In this document: positions 10,751 to 22,560 of the stretch, piece after piece | Layout: every line of letters begins with the position of its first letter | Numbering within the stretch: position 1 is the stretch's first letter | The notes under the pieces: generated by a model | What the model was told of the DNA's origin: nothing | Seen by the model: the letters and a program-made list of their open reading frames with translations, nothing else | The model's database searches: none | Assembly (NCBI GenBank): GCA_963921825.1 | Contig: OY997593.1 | Span: 69,672,039-69,736,038 of the forward strand | Reading direction: 5' to 3' | Length of the DNA stretch: 64,000 nt | Origin: Erodium maritimum | Taxonomy: Eukaryota; Streptophyta; Magnoliopsida; Geraniales; Geraniaceae | Translations under genes and position numbers: made by a program

Positions 10751-11975
10751 ATAATAAACGAGTGGATATTATAAATAATAAGTGCTTACAACCAAAGAAA
10801 GCAATAAAACACTTAAATGACAGAAATGCAAAACAAATCCCAACATGCAGGATCTCGACAGAAAAATAAAGAGCTCAAGACACCGATCGCCTCACTGAAA
10901 TGTCTGGAAGGGGATACTGCGGTAGCGTCTGACGAAACCGATACAGCGAATCTTAACTGGAAGCTAGGGTAGAGCAGACCCATTGTCGGAGAAAAACTAC
11001 AGTGGCTTGAATACTCCCCCAAGTTGTCAGCGTACGTCGTCCTCCCTGGACTGATAATGGTAATGCTCCAAAACGCGGGACTGCTGACCTCCGAGAAGGT
11101 AGGGAAGTACCATACCAGATCTTGGTGGAACCTCTAACACCTTACGTCCAGAAGGGCGGTGATATTGGCCGATCCCTCACTGGACCCCCGCACACTCATT
11201 TTGCGAGGCAAGGGCTCTTAAAGCCCCCCGCTGTTGTAATTGAATCGTCTTTGAAGCGTCTAGAACCTTCCACTCCGGATCCCTCCTCCATCTTGAGTCT
11301 TCGTGATGTCGCTCTTGGGTCCGGGCCATAAAACCTTTTTGGTCGGAGACTAGCCCACGAACCAAACCAGACCCATGGGATTGTATATCCCCATCCGAAG
11401 CAGGCTCAAAGAGTCCAAAGCCCCATCCTGGACGGGTTGGATCGCTTGGCTCCGTGGGTCTCCCATTCAGGTCGGAAACCCTACCCAGCTCGTTCCCCTC
11501 GTGCCGCCTCCTCTTCGACAGTACCACCATTGTTGTGTCATCTTCACCTACCTGAATCAGCCCCACCCTTGGACGAGAGGTTGGTCGTATCACCCAGTCT
11601 CGATTCACCATCCCTCGGGATAGTCGAGGACAAGGTCCTCGCGTCGGAGTCCAACGATCGAGGCTTCATGGATGTCTCGTTGGACCCCAAAAACAGTCCC
11701 TCTTCCACATCCCCCCCCCCCCCCCTCCCATTAATGTCACCGGAGGAATACCTGCTATCGCCTGTGCAGAGAGGACTTGCCCCACCTCTGTCGCCACCAA
11801 GATCTCGAACGGACCCAACGTCGATCAAAAAGGAGGGGACTTACCCAACAAGCCGAAAAAGTGAACTCCGGCCTTGTGACGGTTGGAGAGAGGACGTGTC
11901 ACCGTATCAAGTTGTTGTGGAGATCTTTGTCACCATCTCTTCCCATTTCTAACTTTGTTCTAGGGTTCACAGAAA
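10751..11975 (-). mobile_element. LINE-like element without RT, minus strand
   Basis: A T-rich tract (AATTTTTTTTATAATAAACG) marks the reversed 3' end. The body from about 10900 to 11230 is clearly homologous to 49380-49710: both contain GGGACTGCGGTAGCGTC or GATACTGCGGTAGCGTC, ACTCCCCC, GTCAGCGTRCGTCGTCCTCC and GCGGGAYTGCTGAC, in the same order. The GC-rich far end reaches CTAGGGTTCACAG near 11960, resembling a reversed 5' leader. No reverse transcriptase is present. The frames that are open on both strands show no known domain. Confidence 0.6.
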
Positions 11976-12003
11976 GAGCTTTTTTTGACGTGAATTATAA
12001 GTA

Positions 12004-12266
12004 TGGTTGCACACATTTAACAATTGGATGTCACATGCTCAGTTCGTAAACCGAACACTGTGCATCGCGCGATACTCTCGCCTAGTTATCTTATAATGTG
12101 GATAAAAATTGTTTCTTATTATCTGGTTTTTTGTACACTATTCTTCCATTTTGTTTCCAACATTATGGGCTTATGTTTTCGTAAAATAAGGCCCATAACG
12201 TATGTTCTTGAATTATGGCTCATGGCTTATCTAGTTACAAAAATCCATTTTTAAGAGTTTTGCTCT
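12004..12266. other. AT-rich intergenic gap
   Basis: I see no gene or repeat in it apart from short AT-rich frames. Confidence 0.4.
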
Positions 12267-12269
12267 TTA

Positions 12270-12503
12270 GAGCATCTCCAATGGTACTGACACTAGTAGT
12301 GTTACTAGTAGTGTCAATGAGCAGTGTCAGGAGGTCAGTGTCAAAGAGTCATGGGTAGAAGTATTTTTGGAACAAAATGGGCTTGGCGTCGTTGCTGGAA
12401 CCTGACACGCCCCCCTGGCACGACCGCGTGACACGACGAGCCATGCCAACGAGTCGTGTCTGCGCCAGCTACGACCGCCTGCCACGACGCGTTGGAGCTG
12501 CTC
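12270..12503. mobile_element. Tourist/Harbinger-type MITE
   Basis: The termini GAGCATCTCCAATGG and CGTTGGAGCTGCTC are imperfect inverted repeats, and TTA flanks both ends (12267-12269, 12504-12506). The interior starts with short repeats of CACTAGTAGTGT and ends GC-rich. The 234-bp length and TTA target fit a PIF/Harbinger-derived MITE. The 82-codon minus-strand open frame over it is incidental. Confidence 0.75.
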
Positions 12504-12509
12504 TTAGTG

Positions 12510-13160
12510 AGCATAGGCTCAAGAAGGCATCTAGTTTCGACTAATTGTGCTTCATTATTTATCATTATTCGTACATCTACCATCGTCAATTAGGTATCGG
12601 AATTGAGGATATCGGTGTTCACATTGATTAGAGGATAGTTTGTTTATCAGAAGTATCCCATATAATGTTGCTCTAAGGTTATAAAAAAACATGTAAAGGA
12701 AGGACCAGAATTGAATAACTGGAGGATGTTTCAAATTTGAACTACAAATAAGGTAAAAAGTGATCAAAATTACAGCATTAGACAACGATACTATGATTCG
12801 AATCAGTTACATACTTGAATTGGAGAAATTAACAGAAGCAAATTCTACATACTATGGTCACCTTGATCATCAAGCCTCTCTCTTTCCAAATTTGGATGCC
12901 TATCCTGTCATCTGGAGTGAGACCGAGAAGGAACCACCAGGTTGTGTTTCTATCTTGTGCGATGAAGTTAATGCTAGTTCCCGAGGAAGAGAAGATAAAA
13001 AGAAACCCACCTGTGCATCGGGAAAGTTCCTACTTCATCCTTCGGAAAAGTGTTAATCTTCGAACAAAAATCTGTACCAACACATCACAAACAATAATCG
13101 ATACATTATGGTAATGATCACACTAAACGAAAAGGACAACAACAATTCATGTTTCTAAAA
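12510..13160. other. Intergenic; possible unresolved exons
   Basis: No gene can be supported. On the minus strand there are exon-like pieces with plausible donors (GCACAG/GTGGGT near 13010 and ATCAAG/GTGACC near 12860), which could be later exons of the gene starting at 15142. Their phases do not join cleanly to that exon, so I leave them open. The plus-strand frame 12760-13056 has no recognisable domain. Confidence 0.3.
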
Positions 13161-13468
13161 GGGATAATTGCAACAAAAAAAAAAGTGCCCTGAACTTGCC
13201 TTTTTGTTGCATTTTGGGTCAAAATGGTGATTTTACCCTTTCAAAAATAATGAGAAAATAAAAACTCTAGAATTTTTATCTCCCGGGATTATCATCCTAT
13301 TTGTAGGTCCAAATAAGAGAAATAAAGGAGGTATATCATCATTTTGAAACAAAATCACACAAAGTTCAACCAAAAGGTAAGTTCAGGGCACTTATTTGTA
13401 ATTGGTAAAGAAAAGGGCTACAGTTTGTAAACAATGAATACCTCAGGATCTGTTTTTGCAATTATTCC
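13161..13468. mobile_element. MITE, Mutator-like ends
   Basis: The ends are GGGATAATTGCAA and the complement TTGCAATTATTCC. The same end motif is found in the MITE inside an RH36 intron (50949-51346), and both share GTGAATACC or a like sequence near one end, so they appear related. I could not see a convincing target duplication here. Confidence 0.6.
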
Positions 13469-14025
13469 AATATATAATATAGATCCTCAGCAATTTCAAG
13501 TTTAGTAATGATCCAACATAACTTTGCACCATTCATCTTATTCCTAGCATTTCATTTTCCGCAAATTATTAAGAATAATAAATCAAATCGGTTCAGGACT
13601 ATCCAACACGCCAGCAAGCCTGGACCAAAAAGAAATTAGATCGAGTCTTTTATGTTACTTTATATAACAATTGATCCTTATTCCCAGAGATACACAAAAA
13701 TAGCATTGAGCACATTGAGGAATCCAAATTAGATACCTTAACTTTTCACACCATAACTCTACCCAATGATTCTAGATTATGCACAACATTTATCACAAAT
13801 AGTTATTAAAATTATGTTCTCCTAGAGAAACTAGATTACACACAACCTGGGTCAAGAAAAAACTACGCATGGAGAGTGACTTATTTTGAAAAATATCTAC
13901 ACCAAAATATATCGCACATCCTAAGGCCTTCTTTGATGAAGTTTGCAAGGTAAAGAGAACAATGAAACAAAGCCAACATTGAAAAGCATTACAATACTGC
14001 ACATTGGTGTCCATCTATAAGTTAG
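13469..14025. other. AT-rich intergenic gap
   Basis: I see no gene, no clear repeat and no promoter motif that stands out. Confidence 0.4.
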
Positions 14026-14030
14026 GGTTA

Positions 14031-14275
14031 TGTATTGTCCACTTGCGAAAAAACTATGGTATGTACTGTCCACGCTTTAAACTACATTATGTATTGTCCA
14101 CATGCGAAAAAAACTACATTATGTATCGTCCACGTGCGAAAAACTACATTGTGTATTGTCCATGTCCCTAATTTTAACGGAATATTCACATTTTGTAAGT
14201 AAACGACCGTGGTCAAAAGATAGTGTAGTTTAAATGTGTGGACAATACATAATGTAGTTTTTAGCAATAAACCCT
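14031..14275. repeat. Short tandem repeats within a fold-back element
   Basis: Units of about 32-37 bases built on TATGTATTGTCCAC and GCGAAAAACTACATT recur about four times at 14031-14165. An inverted copy (GTGGACAATACATAATGTAG) occurs at about 14239-14258, so the whole segment can fold back. This fits a MITE whose arm has been expanded by tandem duplication. Confidence 0.65.
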
Positions 14276-14522
14276 ATAAGTTAAGCTTAAAACTGAATGA
14301 AACCTAAAAGTTACAGTTGTTTTGTTATCCACATACACTTCATTTCCCAGCAAAGCACTAAACAATATTCAGCTCTATGTTTGTAGTGAATTGAGAGTTG
14401 TGTAAACATAAATTTGCAGCTTTTACCAAATGGGAATCATGAGAAACAAAGTTGAATTTCAAGAACAAAATCAAAACACTTGAGGATTCAATATAAGGAT
14501 CAAAGACTGATAAGAAACATAC

Positions 14523-15142
14523 CATCCACTCGACAATGGCCGGTTCCCACTCGACCTGGGTCGACTCACCACCCCCAGATCTGACTCGCCGCCCCTCCTC
14601 ATCCTCTCATACCCACCACCAGACTTGGGCCGCCCACCGTCGTCCCCATACTGACCCGGAGACCCGAAATGTTTCTGACCCGGCTGCTCTCTTCCCCGAA
14701 ACACCTCCGGCCCGGGCCTCTCCTCCTTCCCGGAAAACCCAGGCCTCAGATGCGGCGGCACGAACTTGTTCGGCTTCGGAGACGTCCCGGTAACCACCTC
14801 CTTGTCCAGCCCAGGAACCGACGGCCCGAGGGTCGACGCGGATCCGGTCCGTCCCAGCGGGCGAAGAGAGATCGAATCGGGGCGCGGCTCCGATTGGACC
14901 TGCTCCGGGACCTGTTGGGGTTGGGGCTGCGAGACGGAGATGGCGATCGGGGCGGTCACGGGCTTGGGGGAGGGGCGGGTGAGGACCAACATGCGGCCAT
15001 GGGAGCGAGAGACGGCGGAGTAGGAGGAGGCGAGCGACGGTTGTGGGTGCTTGGCAGGGCTTTTGGCGGCGGTTGTGGGGTTAACGGGTTTGTCGTAGAT
15101 GTGATTGAAATTGATGGAGGTGTACTTGTTCGTCCTTGCCAT
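14523..15142 (-). CDS. First exon of an unrecognised plant gene
   Basis: The exon starts at ATG 15142 and encodes about 206 residues before a consensus donor (GGATG/GTATGT) at 14523, ending in phase 2. The protein begins MARTNKYTSINFNHIYDK and is rich in Pro, Ser, Gly and Arg. It contains LVLTRPSPKPV near 53, KPNKFVPPHLRPGF near 120-135, and an Arg/Gly-rich end (GGGYERMRRGGES). The PPHLRPG-type wording recalls plant RNA-associated or unknown conserved proteins, but I do not recognise the family with certainty. It looks disordered, without signal peptide or membrane segment. A single open frame with GC-rich coding bias in an AT-rich setting supports a real exon. Later exons were not resolved; the frame would otherwise run into the intron and stop at 14471. 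Confidence 0.65.
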
Positions 15143-15482
15143 CCACCGCTTCTCCGCCTTCTCTGCAGAAGAAGTGTGAGGAATTGAGATCTGAAGGTGA
15201 AGGTGAAGCGAAGATCGAGAAGATGAAGAAGGAAGGCGGTGATGATGGCTTTTTCTCTGTTTCTGGTTTTCCTTTTCTCTGTTTTGTCTGTGGGCTCTGT
15301 TTCTGTTTTAGCGAGCGGGTTTACCTGTGGGAGAACGAAACGCACCGCTTTGATGTCAAAAGGTCTGTGTGTGGGTGATAAGTGGGACCGGTTTGGAGAT
15401 GACGTGGCGAGAAATTATTGGTTGGAATTAAAACTTAACATAGCTTCTAACCATAAGATTAAGGGTAAATCCGTTAAGTATA

Positions 15483-16336
15483 TAGGGGTGGGCATCGGTT
15501 GGTACCCGTCCAAAAACTCATACCCATTATCCAAACTGTGATTCTCGGTTACCTAAATCTCGTACCCGTCCCCATCACCGGTCACTGGTAGGGAAGTTGA
15601 TAACCGGCCAGGCTACCTACCGGCCGATGACGGTTATAACCGGCCTATAAGGCCCAATGGTCTTTATGTTGGACCTTCACAATATAACCCTAAATACAAC
15701 ATTTTTCAAACACATTTTTACAAACCTACAACTAAATTTCACAAACCTGTCTATTTTCAACAATTCAAACACAAAATTCATGTAACTAATACCTCACATA
15801 TTCATCGTCTTACAATAGACGGCTTCATATACCATTTTTCAAGTTTATAACACAAACAATTCAAGAACAATAAATTGAGTTTGACTAAACTGCTATCAAC
15901 TTATTACAACAAAAAATTCATTAAAGGTCTTCAAAAGAGTCTTCGAATTGGTGTTGTGTGGTATGTGTTACTAAGTTAGATGATAAGTTAGTATTTAGAG
16001 GGCACGTGGGATATGTTAGGTTAAATAAGGAATGAGTCAGCTAAAATTATTTGGGCTTTTAGACATGGGCTACTAAACAAATGGGCTCAATAAAACTAAT
16101 AAAACAAGGGGACAACCCGTGGGAATTAAAAAAAACAGGCCTTATGAAATAAACAACCGGTCGGTCGGTTTTTTCTCGGTTTTGAAGATAAAAAACCGTA
16201 CCCAACCCAAAAGCCACTGGTTTGGTAGTTTTGTAACCGTGACCATTGTCGGTGACACCGGTCACGGTGATTCTGGTGATGGGGACGGCCGGATACGGTC
16301 AGTTTACGGTGACGGACGGATATTTGCCCAGCCCTA
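15483..16336. mobile_element. hAT-like non-autonomous element
   Basis: The ends TAGGGGTGGGCA and TGCCCAGCCCTA form near-perfect inverted repeats of a kind common in plant hAT-derived elements. Subterminal repeats rich in ACCGG and GGTCGG occur inside both ends. The flanking octamers TAAGTATA and TAAATATC match at 6 of 8 positions, giving weak support for an 8-bp target duplication. No transposase frame is visible. Confidence 0.55.
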
Positions 16337-16399
16337 TAAATATCTACTAACCAGTGACAAAGCTTTATAATCTTCTCTTGCCCTTATTGTTGTCGAACA

Positions 16400-17229
16400 T
16401 GTTCTTGTTATAAATCTATCGTTTTTTATTGTCTCTCCATCAATGGCTCTTTCGGAGGTGTTCTTGATCATACCGGCAGGGTCCTCCCGAGAGGTTGTAC
16501 GTCGTGAACGTGCACCTCTGGCTACAAAAACCAAGTTATCTTCTTCTTCTCGGCACCTTGTTCTCCCGAGTCCTTTTCCCACTCTACCAATTATCGTGAT
16601 GTCTTCTCCCAACCTATTTGTGTTTATAGTTGTGACATCTTCGACGCCTTCAACACGATTTATCGACCGGGTTGATCACGTCGCAAACCTATTAAGCGAC
16701 AAGCTCCCGTTTCCTCTTCATTCGTTCTCTCCCCCACACCCTTGCATGGGTTAGCTGTCTTTGGGAACGCCACCACTCATGTCATGTTTGGTCACGACAA
16801 CGCCCCCACCATCATCCTCATTATCTCTCGAGACTTTCTGGACAAGTATATGTGTGCTCCCTGATCCCGGATATAGAAGCTAATATTGAGGCCTCATATA
16901 TGTTGGCAGACTAATCTTCACTAATATGTCGTCTCTACGGGATGGTTGGTCGTCTTCTCTCCAACAGGCTCTATAATTGGCAGATTATGTTGCCGGTCAT
17001 CACAAAGGGGTGGGTCCCTCCGCCAAGTGTTTGGTGGTCAAAGATCTGTCTTCGGATGTGTACACCTTCTACTTCACTTCTCAGAAGGCTAAGGAAGGGG
17101 CAAAAACTAAAACACACCCAAACCAGTAAAGGCCAAAAGAAATTACCGGCAAGCTGTGACCCCAAATCAGAAAGAAACACAAACCACCGAACCGAATAGA
17201 GCTCCGGCTACACGAGCACGAACATGTCA
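16400..17229. other. Region without recognised gene
   Basis: Moderately GC-rich sequence with a 103-codon open frame (16443-16754) that shows no domain. It may be more of the minus-strand LINE-like relic at 17230-17901, but I cannot prove that. Confidence 0.3.
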
Positions 17230-17901
17230 GAGACGAGTTGGCAAGAAGGAGTTCAGACGGGTCCAGGTCGAGGACTTCTTTCCACAGGCTTCACGACGAA
17301 GAAGGACTGAGAGCAGAGCACTGCTATGACACCCACCGAGCCAAGAATCCGAGATTCACGCCAATCAGCAACCCAGAAGGTCCAGAAAAGCGACCCACGA
17401 CTGGATCTGTGAAAGCCAACCAAGGAGGCGAAGAAGCCACCACTGTTACCCAGCCGGAGGTGCTGCAACCACGAGAGGAAACCTACCACCGAAGGGCCAG
17501 TAGACCGGAAAGATCCCAAAATAGCTCCAGATAAAACGTCAAACCATGTAACTCAAGTAGTGCTCCGGCGACACCAGAACAACCCGGCCGGAGAGAAGGT
17601 GAGTCGAAGGGCGCTGAGTAGGTCTTCCCAGAGCCGAAAATCCACAAATCGAACCCAAATAGATATGGGACCGGGAGGAGCGCGACGTCACGCCTGGAGA
17701 AGAGGTTGAGGGGAAGAGGGAGGGCGGGTGAAAAGTCTACCACCGACAACAGCCTTGGCAGGTGCCCGTGATTGTCGCTGGTGGTGCCACAGAGGAAGAA
17801 GTGGGTGAATAGCAGTGAATCGGGGGAAGTGTCGAGTAGATGGGAAGTGAAGGGGGGAGACAGATAAGTAAAGAGAAGAGAAGAAGAAGGGCACCACCGG
17901 C
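17230..17901 (-). mobile_element. LINE-like relic, left part (interrupted by Copia B)
   Basis: GC-rich sequence open in several frames, like the other LINE-like 5' regions. Its continuation lies across Copia B at 23799-23885, where the reversed sequence begins with a leader-like AACCCTAATTTTCTCTC. The direct repeat CCGGC at the two junctions (17897-17901 and 23799-23803) shows that the relic was there before Copia B. Confidence 0.55.
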
Positions 17902-18327
17902 TGTTAGAACCCTAATCGAATCCTTTAAGAATCCAACGCTTAGTCAAACAATCGGGATTTAAACATAGAACAACATAGAAAACATACATGATGATTCCAT
18001 GTCGATGACGAGAACAAGATCGGTTTTGGCCTTCCACAGATTAATCCCCTATGCTCTCGATGTGCTCTCACTCAATAGATGGGGATGGAGGAGAAGAGAA
18101 ACGAATTATTAATCTTGGGGACCAAACCCTAATATGTCTTTATATATATAATCTGAATAAAGCCCATTACTCTAATCAGAATTATATGGGTATCACACAT
18201 TACAAAGCTCATGCTCATTAATGTCTTAAATTGGGTTTCCCAACTAGTAGCCCAATACGAATTATTGACCCCAAATATACTTGTCCAATTTGTAAGCCCA
18301 CACATTGGATTATAAAATAACCCAACA
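17902..18327 (-). repeat. 3' LTR of Copia B
   Basis: It runs from TGTTAGAACCC to CCCAACA on the plus strand and contains TTTATATATATAATC as a probable reversed or shared promoter region. It pairs with 23373-23798. Confidence 0.92.
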
Positions 18328-18899
18328 ATCTCCCACTTGGGCTACAAACCGATTCCTAATGACAATAATATTTGAAAACTGTATGTGCGCACAAAATGGT
18401 CAATATTCTTAAAAAATTCCCCCTTAGTCAATCTGGTCCATCTCCTGTACCAACATGAGACCAAAGCGGCCTTTGCTACAACAATCGTAACTAGACCCAT
18501 CAATGATCACCATGCCAAATACATTCAATGACATAGATCAAGTATGGATGTGTAACTGGAAATTTCATGCAATGAGATATCATTCATGCCTATTTCCACT
18601 TGGTCCTTAATGCTTAAGTGAGATCAATATTTAGTCTTTCAAACCTTATGCTAAACCGCAATTGAAAGACAAAACATTCAGAGCAACAATGATAATAATA
18701 TCATCAACTTTATTCTGCAGAATACTTAACAAGTATAGTGTCATTCCAAATAGCAAACATAGGCAACAAACTCCCACTAAAACCGCATATCGTCAATTAA
18801 GACAACACCCATATGAGCAGTATGCTCATAAAACACTTTAGGTGTCAAGCCCTTAGTTAGTGGGTCCGCTAGCATGTAGTTTGTTCCTATATGCTCAAT

Positions 18900-20870
18900 A
18901 TACATTATCCTGCTCTGAACTCTTTATTTAACAACCAGAAACTTGATGTCAATGTGTTTAGACTTTGACGAACTTCTGTTGTTATTCGTATACATGACTG
19001 CAGAAAGGTTGTCACAATAGACCTTTAGAGGTCTTTCGATTCCATCTAGAACCCGCAACCCGGTGACAAAATTTCGCAGCCATATAGCCTTATTGGTTGC
19101 CTCATAACAAGCTATGAATTCTGCTGCCATGGTGGAATGAGCTATAAGTGTCTGCTTAGCACTTCTTCAAGATATAGCTCCTCCTGACAACAGAAAAACA
19201 TAACCAGAGGTGGATCTCCTAGTATCTTGACAACCCGCAAGATCGGAATCAGAATACCTAATGATCTCCAAATTTTCTGACTTCCGATATGTGAGCATGT
19301 ATTCCTTTGTTCTCTGTAAGTACCTCATGACCCTTTTGGCTGCTTTCTAATGATCCATACCAAGGTCACTAAGTATCTGCCCAACATGCCGACTTTGTAC
19401 GCCAAATCTAGACGTGTACATACCTGAGCATACATAAGACTCCCAACAGCCGAAGCATATGGAATCTTAAGCATTTCCTTTCTTTCTAATTCATTCTTGG
19501 GCACTGCTTGAGACTAAACTTGTCTTCTTTAGCGACGAGAGTATCTTCTAGTGCACAATCTTTCATGCCAAACCTGGCATGAACCCTTTCGATATAGTTC
19601 TTTTGTAATAACCTAAGAATACAATGAGAGCGATCTCGGTGTATCTTGATTCCTAACACAAAATTTGCATCACCAAGATCCTTCATTTGAAAATATTTCG
19701 TTAAAAAATCTCTTGGTTTCAGGCAACAAACTTATATCGCTACTTGCCAACAAAATATCGTCGACATACAACACTAGGAAGATGAATTTACTCCCACTTA
19801 AATTATGATATACACAATTATCCACTACATTGACCTCAAAGCCATACGAGGTAATGATAGTATGAAACTTGTGATACCATTGACGGGAAGCCTGCTTGAG
19901 ACCTTAGATGGACCTTTGAGTTCACAAACCATAGACTTTGAGTCACCTGATACAAAGTTTTCTGGTTGTACCATATATATGATTTCCTCAATTTCACCAT
20001 TGAGAAAATACGTCTTAACGTCCATCTAATGCAACCCAAATCCAAATGAGCTACAAGTGCCATTATTATTCTAAAAGAATCTTTCGATGATACATCAAAG
20101 AAAGTTTCTTTATAGTCAATACCTTCCCTTTGAGTAAAACCCTTAGCAACTAGACGCGCTTTATACCTCTCAATATTGCCCTTCGAATCCCGTTTGGTTT
20201 TAAATATCCATTTGCAACCAATGGGCTTCGCACCTTCAGGCAACTTGACGAGTTTCCAAACGCCATTATCATGCGTATATTTTATATCATCATTCATAGC
20301 ATCGATCCACTTTTGACAGTTAACACTTTGTTTGACCTATTAGAAGTTGATTGGATCATCTTCCATTGTCCATGTGTCAAACTCGTGTTCCTGAAGGAAT
20401 GTAGTGTAATCACTAGAGATTACACTCCTCCTGTCTCTAGTGGATCGCCTAAGTGGCACTTCCTCTTGAGGTAGTTGTGGTTGCTCTTCGGGAACAACAT
20501 CTTGAACTTGACCAGGGAGTGGTAGAGGAGAATCCTCATTGTTGTATTCTGTCGTGTCTTGAACAATGTCAACATGTTGAACATTGTCAATAGCAACATC
20601 CGGTAGAGGAACGAATTCCTCTTCAAAGACAACACTCCTAATACTCTCCCCCCCTCAAACACAACATCCTCAAGAAATACCGCATTTCCCATTTCGAAAA
20701 AGGACTTAGTTGAGGGATCATAAAACTTAGAACCCCTCGACCATTCAGGATACCCAACTAAGTAGCAACTAACCGTTATTGAATCCAGATTATAAGGTCT
20801 CACCTCAGCTGGACAACCCCAAATATGCAAGTGCCTAATACTAGGTCTTTTTTCATGTCTACAATTCATA
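18900..20870 (-). pseudogene. Copia B reverse transcriptase and RNase H remnants
   Basis: Reading leftward: the integrase C-terminal region (HIWGCPAEVRPYN, YLVGYPEWSRGSKFYDP) at 20420-20869; the RVT_2 domain at about 19700-20297 (KLPEGAKPIGCKWIFKTK; YKARLVAKGFTQREGIDYKETF); an intact YVDD box at about 19750 (LVLYVDDILLASS); the connection MKDLGDANFVLGIKIHRDRS at 19625-19686; and RNase H at about 18924-19130 (EFIACYEATNKAIWLRNF; YCDNLSAVMYTNN; SKHIDIKF). Several in-frame stops and shifts separate the pieces. Confidence 0.85.
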
Positions 20871-21161
20871 AGGGGTTTTAGCTACCGCTTTACTAGGTAC
20901 TCTGTTCAGTATGTATACTACAGTCTTAATTGCCTCTCCCCAGAGTGATTCCGGCAAAGAAGAATGACTAATCATACTTCTCACCATGTCCTTAAGAGTT
21001 CTGTTTCGCCTCTCCGCGTCACCATTCATGCTAGGTTTCCCTTGCATGGTGTATTGCGGGACGATTCCACACTCCTCTAGGAATTTGGCAAAGGGTGAGT
21101 ATAAATGTGAACTTCCCAGTGCAGTTATCTTATCATTAATCATCTTTCTTTTATTGCCCAT
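20859..21161 (-). pseudogene. Copia B integrase core, N-terminally deleted
   Basis: The frame retains the glutamate-containing part of the integrase core ([27 protein letters not shown]) and downstream [21 protein letters not shown]. The upstream integrase half with the two catalytic aspartates and the zinc-binding region is missing; gag sequence adjoins directly at about 21170, so this is an internal deletion. Confidence 0.8.
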
Positions 21162-21164
21162 TTA

Positions 21165-21620
21165 GGTCGTTGCAACATGAGCACTTTCAGTCTTTTCACG
21201 CTTCAACCTATCCTCTTGTTGCACAAAATGAGAAATGAGCTCATTAAGAGTCCATTTGTCCTAATAAGTATTATAGCTAACTATAAAGTGACCATAGTGT
21301 GCAGGAAGTGGGATTAGGACCAAATGCACAAGCAAGTCATCAGACAGATCAAGCTTGAGCCCTTTAAGTTTTGAAGCGATGTTAGACATCTCCATAATGT
21401 ACTCCCTTATGTTTCTTTTTCCTTTATACCTCATCTGGACAAGGTCAGCTAAAAGCTTGCTTGTCTCGGCCTTTTCGTTCTTTGTAAAACGACTTACAAT
21501 TTCTTAAAGGAAACTCCTTACAATGACCTCATTTGGTATACCGCCCCTAAATGTTTATGGAACACTACTCCTAAAGTTTGTGCCGTTAAGCACATGAATT
21601 GAATTCATGTTGACAGTGAT
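21165..21620 (-). pseudogene. Copia B gag remnant (UBN2-type)
   Basis: Read leftward, the region begins MNSIHVLNGTNF (the start of many plant Copia gags), then jumps after a deletion into KAETSKLLADLVQMRYKG, REYIMEMSNIASKLKGL and LNELISHFVQQEDRLKRE, which are UBN2 gag wording. Stops at about 21505 and 21260 interrupt it. Confidence 0.75.
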
Positions 21621-21889
21621 ATTAGCAGCAGATAATAACTATCAATACAGAACAAATAAATACATAAGCTCAAACATTGAAAATCATGTTATAACACATT
21701 AAGAATAAGCAAACAATTCTCATGTGATACACAATTTTCAATCAACCGAAGTGATGGGCCCATACAACCAAGATACCTAGCACAACATTAATGTCTATCT
21801 TTGGATAGAATCATTAATTCGTAAGTGGTACTCTTGCACGCAGAAATCAAGTGCTGACGATAAATTCGGTCAAATAATATCCTTCCTTT

Positions 21890-22560
21890 GGGCCGGTATG
21901 TTATCCACATGAAAACTTTACAATCCTCACACACCATTCCCACACGTGTGTTCATTGTTCGGCCAATCAATGACCTTCCTTTGGGCCGATACATTGACCG
22001 CATGAACAATGAGCACACACATCCCGTTATTTTAAAATAAATAAACATACACACAAGAGGTTACTTTGGCAACTTTATGCGTCGATCTACTCATATAAAA
22101 TAGGGGACAAAAATAATATAAGGAAGTGCCCAAAACTGAAATTTTTGATATCAATATCAAAAGTGAAATTATTTCAAACACTTACTGATCAGATATATGA
22201 ATCAAATATACAGTACCAGTATGTATCAATACACATAAATACAGACATATAAACAATTCAATATATATATATATCACAAGTGGTCACTGTAATTATCATT
22301 CACATATATCACCACACGTGTATTCATTGTTCGGCCAATCAATGATCTTCCTTTGGGCCGAGCATTGACCGCGTGAACAATAAACACACACATCCGGTTA
22401 TTTTAAAAATAAATAAACCTACACACAAGAGGTTACTTTGGCAACGTTATGCGTCGATTCACTTATTCAAAAATAAGGGACAAAGTAATGTAAGTAAGTG
22501 TCCAAATCTAAAATTTTGATATAAAAAAAAATAAAAATTTTAAAATTATTTTCAACACTT
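21890..22560 (-). repeat. Duplicated ~365-bp unit in the Copia B leader
   Basis: A segment at about 21950-22200 recurs at about 22313-22560. Both copies hold TTCATTGTTCGGCCAATCAA, TTCCTTTGGGCCG, ACACAAGAGGTTACTTTGGC and ATGCGTCGAT in the same order. A third partial copy of CCTTCCTTTGGGCCGG lies at about 21882. The repeats are in the untranslated leader between primer site and gag. Confidence 0.8.

Noticed and set aside
12760-13056. 98-codon plus-strand frame that reads like a protein
   Set aside because: No recognisable motif, no promoter or splice support, and competing exon-like pieces on the other strand.
18900-21620. Integrated plant pararetrovirus as the source of the RT
   Set aside because: Integrase precedes RT, RNase H is of Copia type, and LTRs, tRNA primer site and a 5-bp target duplication are present. 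This is Copia, not a virus.
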